A stretch of DNA of 64,000 bases from Margaritifera margaritifera (taxonomy: Eukaryota; Mollusca; Bivalvia; Unionida; Margaritiferidae): contig JAQPZY010001266.1 in the NCBI GenBank assembly GCA_029931535.1, positions 1,326,001 through 1,390,000 on the forward strand, read 5' to 3'. Each line of letters begins with the position of its first letter. Positions within the stretch are counted from its first letter, which is position 1. Made by a program: the position numbers and the translations under genes. Positions 39,915 through 53,159 of this stretch are shown here, in pieces. The notes beneath the pieces are model-generated. The model had not been told where the DNA came from. It saw nothing but the letters and a program-made list of their open reading frames with translations, and searched no databases.

Positions 39915-40455
39915 CTGCAGCAAACAAATGTATCCCATCTGATATCTAATTGAGGCATTCCAACAATATTTATTTAAGAAAGGAAAGGGCATTTGAAACG
40001 TGTCAGATAATTAAAAATAAATTAAACATAATGTAGAAAACTGATGATATTGAATGTTATGTCACTATTATGCCGAACTCATGTGAGCATTAAGGATGTA
40101 TATCCTAACTATTTTTTTTTAGAAAATGCCAATTACTCCAAGAAAAAGTTGACTATTCATCACCGATGCACGGACTTAAAGATGCAAAGCAGCAAAACAA
40201 TGTGTCCCCTTGTGCTATCGCAGTTGAAACATTACAACAATATTTATTTTAATACAGATGAGGGTTTTTGAAACATGTCAGACAATTATAAATAAATTTA
40301 AACATAATGTAGAAAACTGATGATATTGATTGTTATGCCACTATAATGGCTTATGGCGAACATGTGCCCGCATTAAGAACATACATCCTAGTCGTAATTA
40401 TGTTAAAGAAAAATGACATTCAATGGAAGACAAAGTTAACTATTCATCACTTTAA
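39915..40455. repeat. ~260-bp diverged tandem duplication
   Basis: Two copies in direct order share 'aacaatatttatttaa', 'cataatgtagaaaactgatg' (about 40026 and 40307) and 'actattcatcac', within the intron before exon 6. Confidence 0.75.
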
Positions 40456-41607
40456 GAAGATATTGCCTCAATAAACTACCACGATCCATATTACTTTCTT
40501 CTTTACCAAACAATAGAAATAAAACGCATGCATGTCCAGTACGAATATTCTATGTATTAAGCACAATGTGAAATTATTGCATACACAGCGGACAGTATTT
40601 TAGAACAACTGATTGACCCACATAATTGTAAGAGTTTGCTCCAGTTTCAAATGAGACACATTGTGCACATGGGTAAGACGAAACGGTCAACAGGATACTT
40701 AATTGGAACAATAGCTGTTATCGCTCATCTTTTTATCCCTTAATCGGTATCACTTTTGGCTTGATAATAGAAAAATATAACACAACAATATTTCAATTGT
40801 TGTGACAATGCTTTTTCAAACCGTCCATTTCACATATGACTCAGATCCTCTTTGATCAATATCAACATTCCCTTTCCGTTGAAAGTAATCGTTGCACGGA
40901 TCTATCTCTTTGTGTTCGATTTTTGTTGCTTAAGGGATTTGTTGTTTTCTCTGAAATATCTTCTAAAAATCTTATCTGTTATTTGTTGAAAGCAAACACA
41001 TAAATCAAGTTAAAATGACCAAGATATTTAACATTTAGTTTATTATCTGCACAATAGCATGTTCATATAGATAGACCATATCCAGAAAGGCAACATTTAA
41101 AGTTTATAAGTCTTTAGGGTTCGCATGACAATAGTATTTAAACATAAATTTGTTAAAATATATAAATATGTTCAAATGAAAGGTCGTAAGCAGAACCCGC
41201 ATTTAACACTCTGAAGGTAAATGTTGATATAACAATAAATGTTACGGTACAATTGACGTAGTTATATAGCTGTCCAGCGATATGTATTGGTGGATTGCTG
41301 GATTGTCGGATGAATAGACAGTAGAACGGGTAGATGAATAGATGAATGGTTCAAAGAATCGACATATGGAAAGTGAATGGATGCTTATAAAAAATGGATG
41401 AATGAATAGATGAATGGATGCAAAGATAGCGGAGAAAGTGTCGATTGTACGTTAAATTAAAGTTCAGGCTATATCATCCCATTCTACAATTGATTATAAA
41501 TATCCACACTCCGTAACTCTGTATGCAATCATGTAGAGGGAATATACCATTCTTTTTCAGATATAAACAATTGCAGAGTGGACCTGAACGATACATTTTA
41601 TTTTCAG

Positions 41608-41926
41608 AATTAGACTTTTGAAATCTACTACAACCACAAGTAGATCACAAGATTCTAATGTTAACTTTTCCCCGCGTGAGGGTCAGGAAAGCGAGGAAGT
41701 TTTGGATGAAGAAGACAAATATTCAACCATAGACGAAGTGTTTCCAACAGAAAGTGTTCCTTCAGCAGAGAAGACTTTGAAATCGGAGAGCTTCAGAAAG
41801 AACAAAACAGCAGTCAGATATACAAGACAAACATCAGTCAGTTCAAGAAGGACATTACTGTCAAATGCAGATTCTGGAATCGAAGAAGAAATTGAGACAC
41901 CTTCAACCTCATTTCTTCTCAACTGA
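41608..41926 (+). CDS. Ig-family receptor exon 6 (cytoplasmic tail)
   Basis: Acceptor TTTTCAG|AATTAG; joins exon 5 in phase 2. It encodes a 105-residue serine/threonine-rich, mixed-charge tail ending STSFLLN and a TGA stop. It contains DKYSTIDEV, a tyrosine in a YxxI context within acidic residues, which resembles an SH2-docking or ITIM-like site but lacks the preferred hydrophobic residue at -2. A second tyrosine occurs in RYTRQ. Signalling through the tail is inferred. Confidence 0.75.
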
Positions 41927-43514
41927 GGACTAAATGATCTCAAACACGATGTATATAGTGTATTTTGTGAATATATTTCAAGAAAGCTGTAAATAATTTT
42001 TCGATTTTACACTTACGATCTTATTACTTTAAAATTGTCAACTATTATTGTGCAAATACATGTATTGAATATGTTTCTTTGTTAATTTACGCTAAAAGTG
42101 TAATAGGTAGAAGTATTATTCGAGAAGTTTCCACTTGACCCTACACTTTTTTATTGTACTGCCATTTTCTTTAACCCTTTTCTTGTATAAAGCACATTTT
42201 ACATCAAAATACTATGAAACTTGAAAAAATGAGAGAGGATTTAAGAATGAGTCTTGTTTGATATTTTTCAACTGAAGTTGTTATCAGCAAGTAGTTTACT
42301 TTATTTAGTAAAACAACCAGAATTCCAGATGTTGCAAGAGTTTTAATGGGATATGTCCTAAGATGAAGTATAATATGCAGCCGTCAGTCAACTTGTAAGT
42401 AAACTGCATACCTTTGTCTTAGAAATCTAAGGAGAAAGAGATTCTTCAGTGTAATGTTTTCAAGATGGTTTTCTTCTGTGGAGAGGCTAAGATGCTTCAC
42501 AAGATATAACATTTCTCCCATTCTGAAAAAAATTACTCCTAAATGAAGTCCAACCTTATCATTAACATTTTAAGGAGCGAACTACTTGTTTGTATTTTTG
42601 AAAAGTTTCCAATATGTTTGATTTTTATATTTTTTCACTGTTTTGATTTCATTTACTTTTAGTGCTTTTATCTTGTCTTGTGATCTGGTCAATGACATTT
42701 TGCCGATTCACAGTTTCTAAACGTATCTGCTTTCATTAAAGTTATAATATTAGCTTCATTAAGAGCAATGTATTACAATTGACCCTAGTCGTCATTCCAC
42801 GGGCAATATATATATAGTATTATCACAGTGACGCGATCTTGATTGCTAGATCACGTCGAGTTGTCAGCATTAGAAAATCCGGATCATTACGAGACGCGAA
42901 ACGTCGAGTCATGATCCCGATTTTTATGCTGATAACGAGACGTGATCTAGCAATCAAAATTGCATTACTGTGACAATGATATTTTTGTTATATACCTTTC
43001 AATTTTCAGATAATTTAACAAAATCACTATATGTAGTTGAAAATACGAGAAATTGCTAAAAAATTTCAACCTCTATGATACGAACTTCATCTTAAAGCAT
43101 AAACCGAATTGCTTTTTGAAAGGCTGACATGAGCATGAATATTAGTTTTATTAATGAAGTTTGTGAAACAACGCTCGCTCAGTTTTACTACCATCAGTGT
43201 CAATAACACGAATTCTTCGACGCTTGAGGACAGACTTCTCATATATGTGATTTACAGTTATTGTGCAGTTCTGAAATTTTGCATCACGGAAGTTTTCACC
43301 AGCTGAATGACTGGAAGTTTATTTCAAAGGCCAGGTTAAATGCGGTTGAACTGTTTCTGGGGATACATTGCGAGAGGCTCCGATGGGAACTTGACACGGG
43401 AATGACAACATTATTTTGACAGTTATTTATAACAGGATTGGAGAAATTGTTGGAACTTGATGGTACAGATTTGTTGCAGAGAACATCACTCATTTATAAT
43501 TTCAAATTCATCCA
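41927..43514. other. 3' flank and intergenic, no gene seen
   Basis: AT-rich sequence after the receptor stop, presumably including its 3' untranslated region. I see no canonical AATAAA close behind the stop. It holds a foldback (42823-42973) and otherwise nothing I can support. Confidence 0.5.
42823..42973. repeat. foldback element
   Basis: Arms 42823-42870 and 42927-42973 are imperfect inverted repeats: TCACAGTGACGCGATCTTGA against its near complement, including GATTGCTAGATCACGTC and TGTCAGCAT. The centre holds CGAGACGCGAAACGTCGAG. MITE-like in appearance. Confidence 0.75.
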
Positions 43515-44000
43515 TTATGCGTAAAACTCACTAACGTTACCATTTATGAATTTCCGTAAATGGGTTGTACTGTACAACTGTAATATTTTGTTACGCGATT
43601 TCCGAATATGATCTTGTTTTAGACGAACATTTTGGCAATATTTTACTACTTCAAAATAAACGAAAAATGCTTTTTTATTGTTGTTGTGACACAAACATGG
43701 TTTAGACCTTTCAGATATTTTACATATAACGCAAGGATTCTTAACTAACGTCACTGTGAGAGCTTTGTTTACTGTTAGTGTTGGCATTCCATCGCTAGGG
43801 GAGCTGCTATTGTCACCAGGAAACGTCGAGGATAAAGTAGTCTCAGCCTCGTTTGAGAGTATGGTGATACGGGTTTGGAAAACGATAGCATCGTTTTCCT
43901 GCTTGTAGGAAATGACAGTAAAATTCTGTCTCTTTCTTGGGTAAAAAATTGGTAGGTGTATAATAAAAACGGATACAAGTAAAGTAACGGAATTAATCAA
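43515..44000 (-). other. unassigned open frame
   Basis: The longest open frame in this part of the host sequence (161 codons). It begins with a hydrophobic stretch INSVTLLVSVFIIHLPIFY and continues with mixed polar sequence including CVICKISERSKPCLC. It could be an exon of a membrane protein, for example one transmembrane segment plus a cytoplasmic loop, but I see no matching neighbouring segments and no domain signature. Chance is a real possibility. Confidence 0.2.
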
Positions 44001-45851
44001 CGTTGAGATAAGAAATGCTACGATATTTGTCTTGCACTAGTTCTCCACAATATGTTAATTGGATTTTGGTCTCATAAATTTGGACGAATATTTCACTGCG
44101 CTGCACTGTTCATGGATCTGAAAAGATTATGTTTGCTATCGACGCAATCCTCAAGAATAATTTCTGTAATAGTAGCAACAATGGAGTTTCAAGCTAAATT
44201 ATTGACTTTGATAACAAAGATACTGCAACTTCTGGATACATCGAAATAAACTATCTGATAAAGAAATTCATGATATTAGAGACCTGCGTGGACTATGTGA
44301 TGTGCATGATAATAACTGATACATCGTTGTAGTAATAACCGATAAATCTTTGTATAGAACATCTATATATCTGAAGTTTACTGTACTTTATTAATGAGGA
44401 AAACTGTGATTCTTTTCATTCATTCACCTACTCTCGAGATGAAATACAATATTTTTAATACACATCTAAGGATCATTATACCATTTGCACTTTTTGTTTT
44501 TTAATGTTTGGATGATACTGAATATGTGTAGGTTTTTAATGTTATTTTATTTTTATGTTTTGCTTTTTTATCTTTTCAAACCAGTGCATGAAATAAAATT
44601 TGGTCAATAGTTTGGTTGCTACTGTTGTTATCTTTAAATATGCGTTTATTTATATGCTTGCTTCTTATAACTTGGCCGTATCGTGATCAAATCATTTGAT
44701 CTATTTTACATATAACATCATCACATTTCTTTGATAACCTTCATATATAAATATCATTTAATTGCATACATTGAGCATGATTTCAAAAAAGGTTTTGAGC
44801 AATTCCATTCTAAATATTATTTTGAAATCTGAACTGTTTGTATGCAGCTTTGTCATTTGGCAGATGACATTTGTTCGATTTTTTTTGTTTTGAAGAAAGT
44901 CATAACGGAGTAATAATGTGAAATCACTTGTTCTTATGGGGAATTATTCCTGTTTATATTTGTGGTTGCTCAAAGTTAATAATTTTAAGGCGTAAACAAA
45001 CAGTATTTTGTATTTTGTTCTTTTTAAGCAATAGTACAAGTTCCCCAATCTGCAAATTTTTTAGCACCAAAGAAAGTGTCATTTCTTTTTCTGAAAGACG
45101 CAATAATTATTAACAACTAAAATAAGTTAAGTCATAGAATCAATCACCTAATCTTAAGCTACTCTCCTTCTTTCAATACAATAATGAACGACAGTGCAAT
45201 TTTTTTCCTTTGTCGAAATAAATGAGTTTACTACTTATTACTATTGAAAAAGAGATGTTATATTTTTGAAGCATTTAATATGCAATATTCTACGTTAGCG
45301 GTTTACTTTTAATACACAAGTAAGATATAATTGGTCAGAAAAATACTAGTTTCAAGTATAGTACAACATGGTTTAGTACGTATAAGTGTTTCACGACAGA
45401 TCAGCACAATCCTGGCTATATAGTTCCGAGTAAGCTTAGGTATCACAAAAAACGCACACAAAACAAAGAGAAAATGTTCAATTGTGATGTAGATTTCTTT
45501 CAAGGATGATCCAACAAATGTAAATTGTCAATTTGAATCAATATTGAATTCAAAATTAGTCAATTGAAATTTTAATGTTTCAAAGTTGAATATTTGATAG
45601 AAATAAATGTGGAAGAAACGGTAATTACGCAGCAAATGTAACTGAGAATCAAAACATATTTACATTTTTCAATATTATCACTTCACAATGTTTTAAATTA
45701 CTATTTATGTCTTATCCACAACGATTTGTAGCGACTTTCAAAAGGACAGAACTTTAATATACTGTTGTTAAAATGGGTTCCATTAATTATTCATTTTCCG
45801 AACACTAAAATATTCTTTGAAAAATTATGATTTCGATGCTGTTTCAATATA

Positions 45852-45856
<5 letters not shown>

Positions 45857-45932
<76 letters not shown>
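45857..45932. repeat. TA microsatellite
   Basis: TA run of about 75 bases passing into a short CA run. The Ile-Tyr repeat frame over it is an artefact. Confidence 0.95.
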
Positions 45933-45943
<11 letters not shown>

Positions 45944-45944
45944 T

Positions 45945-46160
45945 ATACATCAGAAGGTATGTAAACAGAGGTAAATCTGGACAGATTTCCAGAATTTTAG
46001 AACTATCCTGCCTTCGAGACTATATTTTGCAACGCTATACATCACAAAAAGCTATTGATCGATTTATTTGGTTTGTTAACAGGATGCTAGTATTTGTACA
46101 CCAGTATTTGATTTCGACCACAGTTAAATCTGCAATTCGTGTTACATGTCTTTCAAAACA
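45945..46160. repeat. dispersed repeat, copy 1
   Basis: Shares, in order, 'ggtaaatctggacag', 'actatc.tg...gag', 'atacatcac', 'ggtttg.taacaggatg' and 'tagtatttt' with 51385-51500. This indicates an old dispersed repeat family present at least twice in the window. Confidence 0.6.
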
Positions 46161-47079
46161 TGCACTGAGAACAAGCACCGAAAACTTGAAACGAAAGTCA
46201 GGTGTATACTCATCACTAATGCCAAAGTGAATGTGTCTTTTTATGGTGGCTGTCAAAGTAAATTCTCAGTTCCTTTTTACCATTGTGACTATTTGTGCCA
46301 GGTGTATCATTAGAATTGCAAACTATAGGTGTACCGCTATTTGTTTAAGTTTCTTAAATTTCCACAGGATCAGTGTTCATGTTGTAACCTATTAAAAATT
46401 CCCGCACTTTCATCTATACGTTAGGGGGTTCTTTGTTCTAGTGACACGTCACTTCCGCTTGCATGTTAGAGGAAGGTGATCCCTGAGCCAACTTTTGTGA
46501 GGCTCATTCTTTTGAACGCAATTATTCGTAAATAATGCAATAAAGATATAAACTAACAACGAATATGGTGTTACCAGGTATGGAAGTTTTAAAACTATAT
46601 TTCAATTGAAACCGCCATATTTTAAAACAAATAAGGCAAACAAGGACTGCACCTTCCATATCTGAAATGTTTGAAATATTCCTAATTTTCACGACATAAC
46701 TAATTTGCCCTTGGTTGAACTATATTTAGAATTAAGTTTGGTTCAAAACTGCATCACAAATGTGAGGCAGCTGATTTAGGTAAATGAATGAGTGACACTG
46801 ATCGGTATTGATAGCACGTTATATCAAAGTTTGTTTCCTTTGTCCTTTACAGTGTATTATAGAATGCTTGTCATCAGCGGGAACAAACAAATGGCTGATA
46901 ATGAAAAACAACATTCTCCATAAGATCATCGGTGTTCCGAAACAGTTTCAAATTTTAAAATCTGTGGAATACATAGGCTGTACTCCTTACTTGGTTTTAT
47001 TCATTTACAAGAGACAGAATTGCACACAAATAATGAGCTCGCCAACAGTTGTCTCCCTTGTTCTAATTTTTTGTTCGTA

Positions 47080-47111
<32 letters not shown>

Positions 47112-47399
47112 ACGCACTAGCACATTTCTATGTGTGTGTATCTTTGTCTAGACTTCTGATTACTTTAAAGTTAATGTCGTTTTTCATTCGTTTAAGGCAT
47201 ATAGTCATTAATAAACTAAACTTTCTTAATCATCTGAAAAATAATTTTAAAAAACACGATATCTCTTACAAAACCTTCTATTTAACGTAAGTCTAATGTA
47301 CTTGGCGTGCTACCCTTTTTGCTTGTAGAAAGGGTCACTGATTTAAAAAACAACAACCTGCAAACTACAGATTGTATAATAAATATGGTGTTTTAGTCT

Positions 47400-47540
47400 C
47401 ACTGGTAGTACACAACGACATACGTGTCATTGGTAGTACACAACGACATACGTGTCATTGGTAGTACACACGACATACGTGTCATTGGTAGTACACAACG
47501 ACATACGTGTCATTGGCAGTACACAACGACATACGTGCAT
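47400..47540. repeat. 28-bp tandem repeat, five copies
   Basis: Unit 'ggtagtacacaacgacatac' plus 'gtgtcatt', period about 28-29 bases, with very little divergence. Confidence 0.9.
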
Positions 47541-48231
47541 GAATTAGTATTCATTAGTCGTAATAGATGCACCAGTTGCTGCCCTCGATAAGCAGTTGTT
47601 CCTTTTAAGGACCCCATTTATGAAATATACAGAGATTGCATCATCTATATACACAGTTTGTGGACTCTGACTTCATATAAAAGCTGATATAAAAAATACC
47701 CAAGGCGTCTTCTTAGAATTGTTCAAGGCCGTACAACCAAAGAAGAAAAACATCAACAAGGAAGTACTCAGTGCACCGAAGATTGAGAAATAATTTTACT
47801 ATATTATATCTAACCTAGATGAACTTTATCTTGATTTGCACTGGCTTTATGCATTTTATTTTTCCAAAGAGGAAAATGTTTTAGAATATTTGGTGTAATG
47901 ATCAGCTGGTTGCTTTCAAATAGAAATAAACATGTTTAGCAATTGTGTCTATCATGTGATCAAGTTCTAAAACAGGTAGTTCAAAAAGTTTTTCACTGAG
48001 GAAAGGAACTTAAAGTACTGCAGGACTGAACATAGTCATAAATACCATTAATACTTCCCTTTACCACACCAGTCTTTTAACTTTTGAAAGACAGGTCCCT
48101 ATATGACAGTACATAACTATTGAACTTCACCTTCACAGCAGTCGAAGCTGATGTTTATTATAATTCTTATAATGGTTGTCACTTAAACTGTTTGAATTAC
48201 TTGCATACATCATAAATGCTCGTGTTGTAAA

Positions 48232-48233
<2 letters not shown>

Positions 48234-48282
<49 letters not shown>
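48234..48282. repeat. CA microsatellite
   Basis: CA run of about 48 bases. Confidence 0.95.
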
Positions 48283-48286
<4 letters not shown>

Positions 48287-48421
48287 TTACCATGAATGCA
48301 AAAGCATGTATGCATAATCTGCTGGTTTGAAGCAGGGTGATGTATTCTGAACAAATATTTATTTCATATGGAATTATAGAACAACCAAGAGCAGAACATT
48401 TAGATATAGGAATGGTTATTA

Positions 48422-48776
48422 CATGTTTAGTATCAAGTGACCCAATAAAATCAATTATACAATATATGTTTAGTATCAAGTGACCCAATAACATCAATTA
48501 TACAATATATGTTTAGTATCAAGTGACCCAATAACATGAATTATACAATATATGTTTAGTATCAAGTGACCCAATAACATGAATTATACAATATATGTTT
48601 AGTATCAAGTGACCCAATAACATGAATTATACAATATATGTTTAGTATCAAGTGACCCAATAACATGAATTATACAATATATGTTTAGTATCAAGTGACC
48701 CAATAACATGAATTATACAATATATGTTTAGTATCAAGTGACCCAATAACATGAATTATACAATATATGTTCTGTA
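48422..48776. repeat. 43-bp tandem repeat, eight copies
   Basis: Unit contains 'tgtttagtatcaagtgaccc' followed by 'aataacatgaattatacaat'; the period is 43 bases and copies are nearly identical except for the first two. Open frames through it are repeat artefacts. Confidence 0.92.
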
Positions 48777-50686
48777 AAACATGGAACATTCTAAATAATA
48801 GTATACCTAATATGTATTTCCCTATTACATCACTGAGCTGCTGTAAGTGTATTGTACACTGTGATTTACCAAACGAGTAATACAGAGTTGTACATATATG
48901 AATTATATTAGCAAATACTGTCACAAAATATGACAATAGCTGCTAAAAATGATTAAAATCTGAAATAAAGTTTTAATTAATGTCTTTTAATTAAAACAGT
49001 TATTATCAGAGCTGGGTACCACGAAAAATTTTGTACCACGGTATGCCGTGGTTTTTCTGAACATACCGCTATACGTATCACAGTATACTGCAGTTATATT
49101 AGGGACCAATAAGTTAATATTCTCTCTGTCAATAGCTGGAAAAATATCTTGATCTGATTTATAGAAAAATAACACCATATTATATTCATTATATTATTTG
49201 AAAAAGTAATTATGTTGAGATTTTAAGAAAAGAAAAATATCTCAGCCCAAAAGAAAATCGCAGCCCCCCCCCCCCCTCCGAAAATAATTTGGTCAGTACC
49301 TTATTGTAGATGAATTAACTCTGTGTAAGTAAATTGTTGTGTAGGTTGTAATCTAAAAACTGTAACTAAAGCGGGATGATTCAGTTTACATTATAGCTGA
49401 CACCCTGTGAAAGACATGGTGCTGACATTAGAGAGCTTGTTGATAAAAATAGGAAGTGTTGTCACTGAAGCCTACAGTTTACTAGCTACAACATTGATAT
49501 AATAATCAGGGAAACTTTCAGTGATATGTCCACACCCGGACAAGATATTCATCAGAGAGGTCCAGTACACATAAAACACATTTACTCAATAAGCGAGAAA
49601 ACATTCGTGGACTTGAAAACAAACGTAAAATCCAAACAGAAAACAAATCTTTATATTAGATCTTTCATTTCTAGAGATTAACAATTCATATATTCATATA
49701 TGCCATATCATTAAAAATAATATGATCTTTCTATACCATTATTGAAACCCAGGCATTTTACCGAATATAGTGATGCATGTGTTACACCACAGAGGCTGTG
49801 AAAGGATATGATATAGAGCTGCCTTGAGGTTATCTGGTATGTCTCTCCAACCATAGAAAACATTATACGAGAAGTATCAAAGCTTTTAAGGAATGAAGTT
49901 TTATTCTTGTTTATCCATAAACCAGACTTTATCTCTCCCAAATTATTCCAGTTTTACCAGACCCAATAACTTCCCTTAGAATGATTAATAGAATCGAGAA
50001 GATTTGTTATCCAATATATTTTTAAAGTGAGCGAATATGAGGAATTTAGAAACAACCTTCATGATATCCGTCGATCAACATATTTCTTTTTATTTCATGT
50101 CTTTTTGTGTTCCAAAGAAAGAAAACAGCATTAATCTGTTTGAAAAATATGTTCTGGAGGATTTGGGAGAATAGTTAAAATGTGCATAAGAATAGGTAGA
50201 GTTAAGGTTCTGATTACACATATTTTTCATCTTTAATGACAAATTTCTAAGTGACCAGTTATGATTATGCAAGAAAAGATTGCAAATCTGAACTTTCGCA
50301 TCCAAGACTTTGAATTCAACCCCCACTCACTCTTCTAATAAGGTTCAATACGTTTACTGAGTGCATATGTACTAGAAACGACATGCCATAATTTGGCATA
50401 CATTTTAGAAAAAAAAACAATATCTCTTTGTTTAATTTTATCAGAATGGACACCCTGTCGGTTTATATATCCGATTTCACATTATCCTTTATCATGACTT
50501 GCGATGATTCAATTATATGAAATGCAGACGGAGTACACTGGGATGTAAACATGTAACGGCACTCACTTTTATAATGTAACCAATAATATATTCACTAGAT
50601 TTTGCTTTTCTATTTCAAAATACTCTATTTTGCATTTTCCAACCCCTTCCTGTAGATAATTATTACAGCTTCCTATTCATAGGATA

Positions 50687-50690
<4 letters not shown>

Positions 50691-50738
<48 letters not shown>
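50691..50738. repeat. CT microsatellite
   Basis: CT run of about 48 bases. Confidence 0.95.
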
Positions 50739-50741
<3 letters not shown>

Positions 50742-51194
50742 CGAATATGTATTCATTATTAATGCAAATTAAAAATAGGTTAATGTTTAGAATTTACAAA
50801 TGACCTCTCGAACGTTCTGCTTCCAATGAATCAATTATATCATCAACCAACCAGTTAATAATTTGTTTAATAGATGAATCAATGCAATAACAAATCAAGT
50901 CGTCAGTCAAGCACTCAACCGATCAGTTAAGTCATCAGCCAATTAACAAACCAATAATAAAGGCAAACACTAATCATTGAAGTATTAAAGTAAATAAAAA
51001 ATTATAACAAAGATACCAATATTATTACACTCAATAATACTACCCTCATGAACACCTATACTATTAATATCACTACCAACAACACGGGAGTACTACCACA
51101 ACGACTATCATATCAAATAATCATTTTTAAATTTTTTAAACCGCCAAACACGTAGGAAGTTAGATTTTAAACATTTTTAAAATAGTGGTATCGA

Positions 51195-51425
51195 TCTATG
51201 TATTTATATGTCTATCTATGATTCAGCAGGTATACATATACAGGTAAATCTGGACAGCTTATTTGAATTATCTTGTATTTATATGTCTATCTATGATTCA
51301 GCAGGTATACATATACAGGTAAATCTGGACAGTTTATTTGAACTATCTTGTATTTATATGTCTATCTATGATTCAGCAGGTATACATATACAGGCAAATC
51401 TGGACAGTTTATTTGAACTATCTTG
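51195..51425. repeat. ~77-bp tandem repeat, three copies
   Basis: Three near-identical units containing 'tatttatatgtctatctatg', 'attcagcaggtatacatata' and 'aaatctggacag'. The last copy runs into a region similar to 45945-46160, so the array grew from the end of that dispersed repeat. Confidence 0.9.
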
Positions 51426-53159
51426 AGGAAGTTTTGCAGTTCCATACATCACGGGTAATTTGGTTTGCTAACAGGAAGGTAGTATTTTAAACCAGCTCAT
51501 TCACATGGATTTGAATTTGAACCCTGAAGAGCACTGTCTGTGCGTTCGAATATGCAGTCATTGTTACAAGTGCGGCGCGTGTGGCTAAACTAATTAAGAG
51601 AACCCAGCCTTAAACGAGTGTTATGTTTGCACTCCTCACTAGACATAGAATAAACCTGTTTTAGACTAGCGGCTGTTGAGGCAAAGTACTTGCTCCTCTC
51701 ATAGTTTCGTGACTGTATGTGCTCGTTTTACGGATAAATTACAAATATTTGTAGAATCACCGTTTATAAAACATTCTTTTATTGCCCCAGTGCCTGCGAA
51801 AGTTAAGCTACGCGATCGGCTACATGTGAGGGTAGAAACAAGGAAATCCTGTATGTTATGGAGACCGCCATGATGAGTTGCCATTCTTTATTGTCGTCTG
51901 ATTTGCTTACTTACTTTATTCAATGTTCAACAAGTAGTACACCTGCATATATCCAAGTGAGTGCACATGCTAATCGTCAACAGTAGTGTCATAACAGTTT
52001 AATTTATTGAACGTGGTCTGCGGGCATGTCCAAACAATCCACTTACATGGTAAACAATCAGAAATGAAAACCTAAATGCATAGCACAGATTTCGTGAAGC
52101 CATTTTATAGATGTACAAAAACTCATTTTTCTTCATAAAATATGAGAATTTTAACATATGCAGAGAAGGGAAATAACTTCAAAAAATTTTGAGCAATTAC
52201 AATAGCTATGCATATGTACCGAAGCAAATACTATAGTATAATAAAGTGTTCTTTTCAAATGTTTTCCTCTTTTTTATTTCCTTCTGTAGATTCAATTGTC
52301 ACAAGACGTCAACTGATTAACTGGAATTGTATTGCATGACTTATTCTGCAACACAGATATAAAAACATTACTGGTTTCATTAAATTAAAAATTTACATCT
52401 GCATAATAGCATGGCTGAGTGGCAAATGTGTTGTGCATATTTTTAGACAGAAAAAAAACATTATTTGTAGCCAGGAAAATATAATAACATCGTACCTGCG
52501 ATATAGATATAAGAACAAAACTAGTTATCATTACAGCAATATGACATCTTCATTATAACAAGGCTGAATGGCAAATGTGCAAAACGAATGTTTTTTCGGC
52601 GCGCACGTGCAAATGAAGGGGTGAAAGTTCAGGGGCACTTGTCATTTACTTATTATTTACTGGGTGACTCATGGCAGCCATTGCAAAAAAAGACATTTTC
52701 TACTTATAGTCGTCATCGAATCTTAAAAGAACTAATATCTGCACCTAATATATATGTGGATTGTGCGTATATCAACAAAAAAAATATTATCACGTTGAAA
52801 CCATATGAAATAAATAGTTTTAAAATACGATTACTGATTATTAATATCTTGCTAAAATCAGCAACAGAGTTGTGATTGAACATACTTGATTTAAAGTTTC
52901 AGACCATTTATTTACATAATATTCGTGTACAATACTATTATTCTGGTTTAGAAGGATCTGTCTATGAAGACAAACTACGACATATGTAAAACAAAAGCAG
53001 TGCGGTATATATACAATACAAGGTTAGTGCCTTCGAATACAGCGCTTATTTGGTCTAGCGGTAGAAAGAATTAAATCAGGGAGGCTTGTCGAGCTGTCTT
53101 AACGCTTATGTCCTGAGACCAAATACTAACATACTAAATATCTCTCGCTAAACCTCGCT

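Larger units (their letters stand above)
44001..53150. other. host intergenic region, no gene seen
   Basis: AT-rich host DNA with tandem repeats and microsatellites listed separately. None of its open frames shows domain motifs, splice-site support or composition typical of coding sequence. Confidence 0.55.

Noticed and set aside
51208..51426. 72-codon frame with three identical repeats
   Set aside because: It is the translation of a roughly 77-bp tandem array in non-coding DNA; the frame continues only because of unit length and near-identity.
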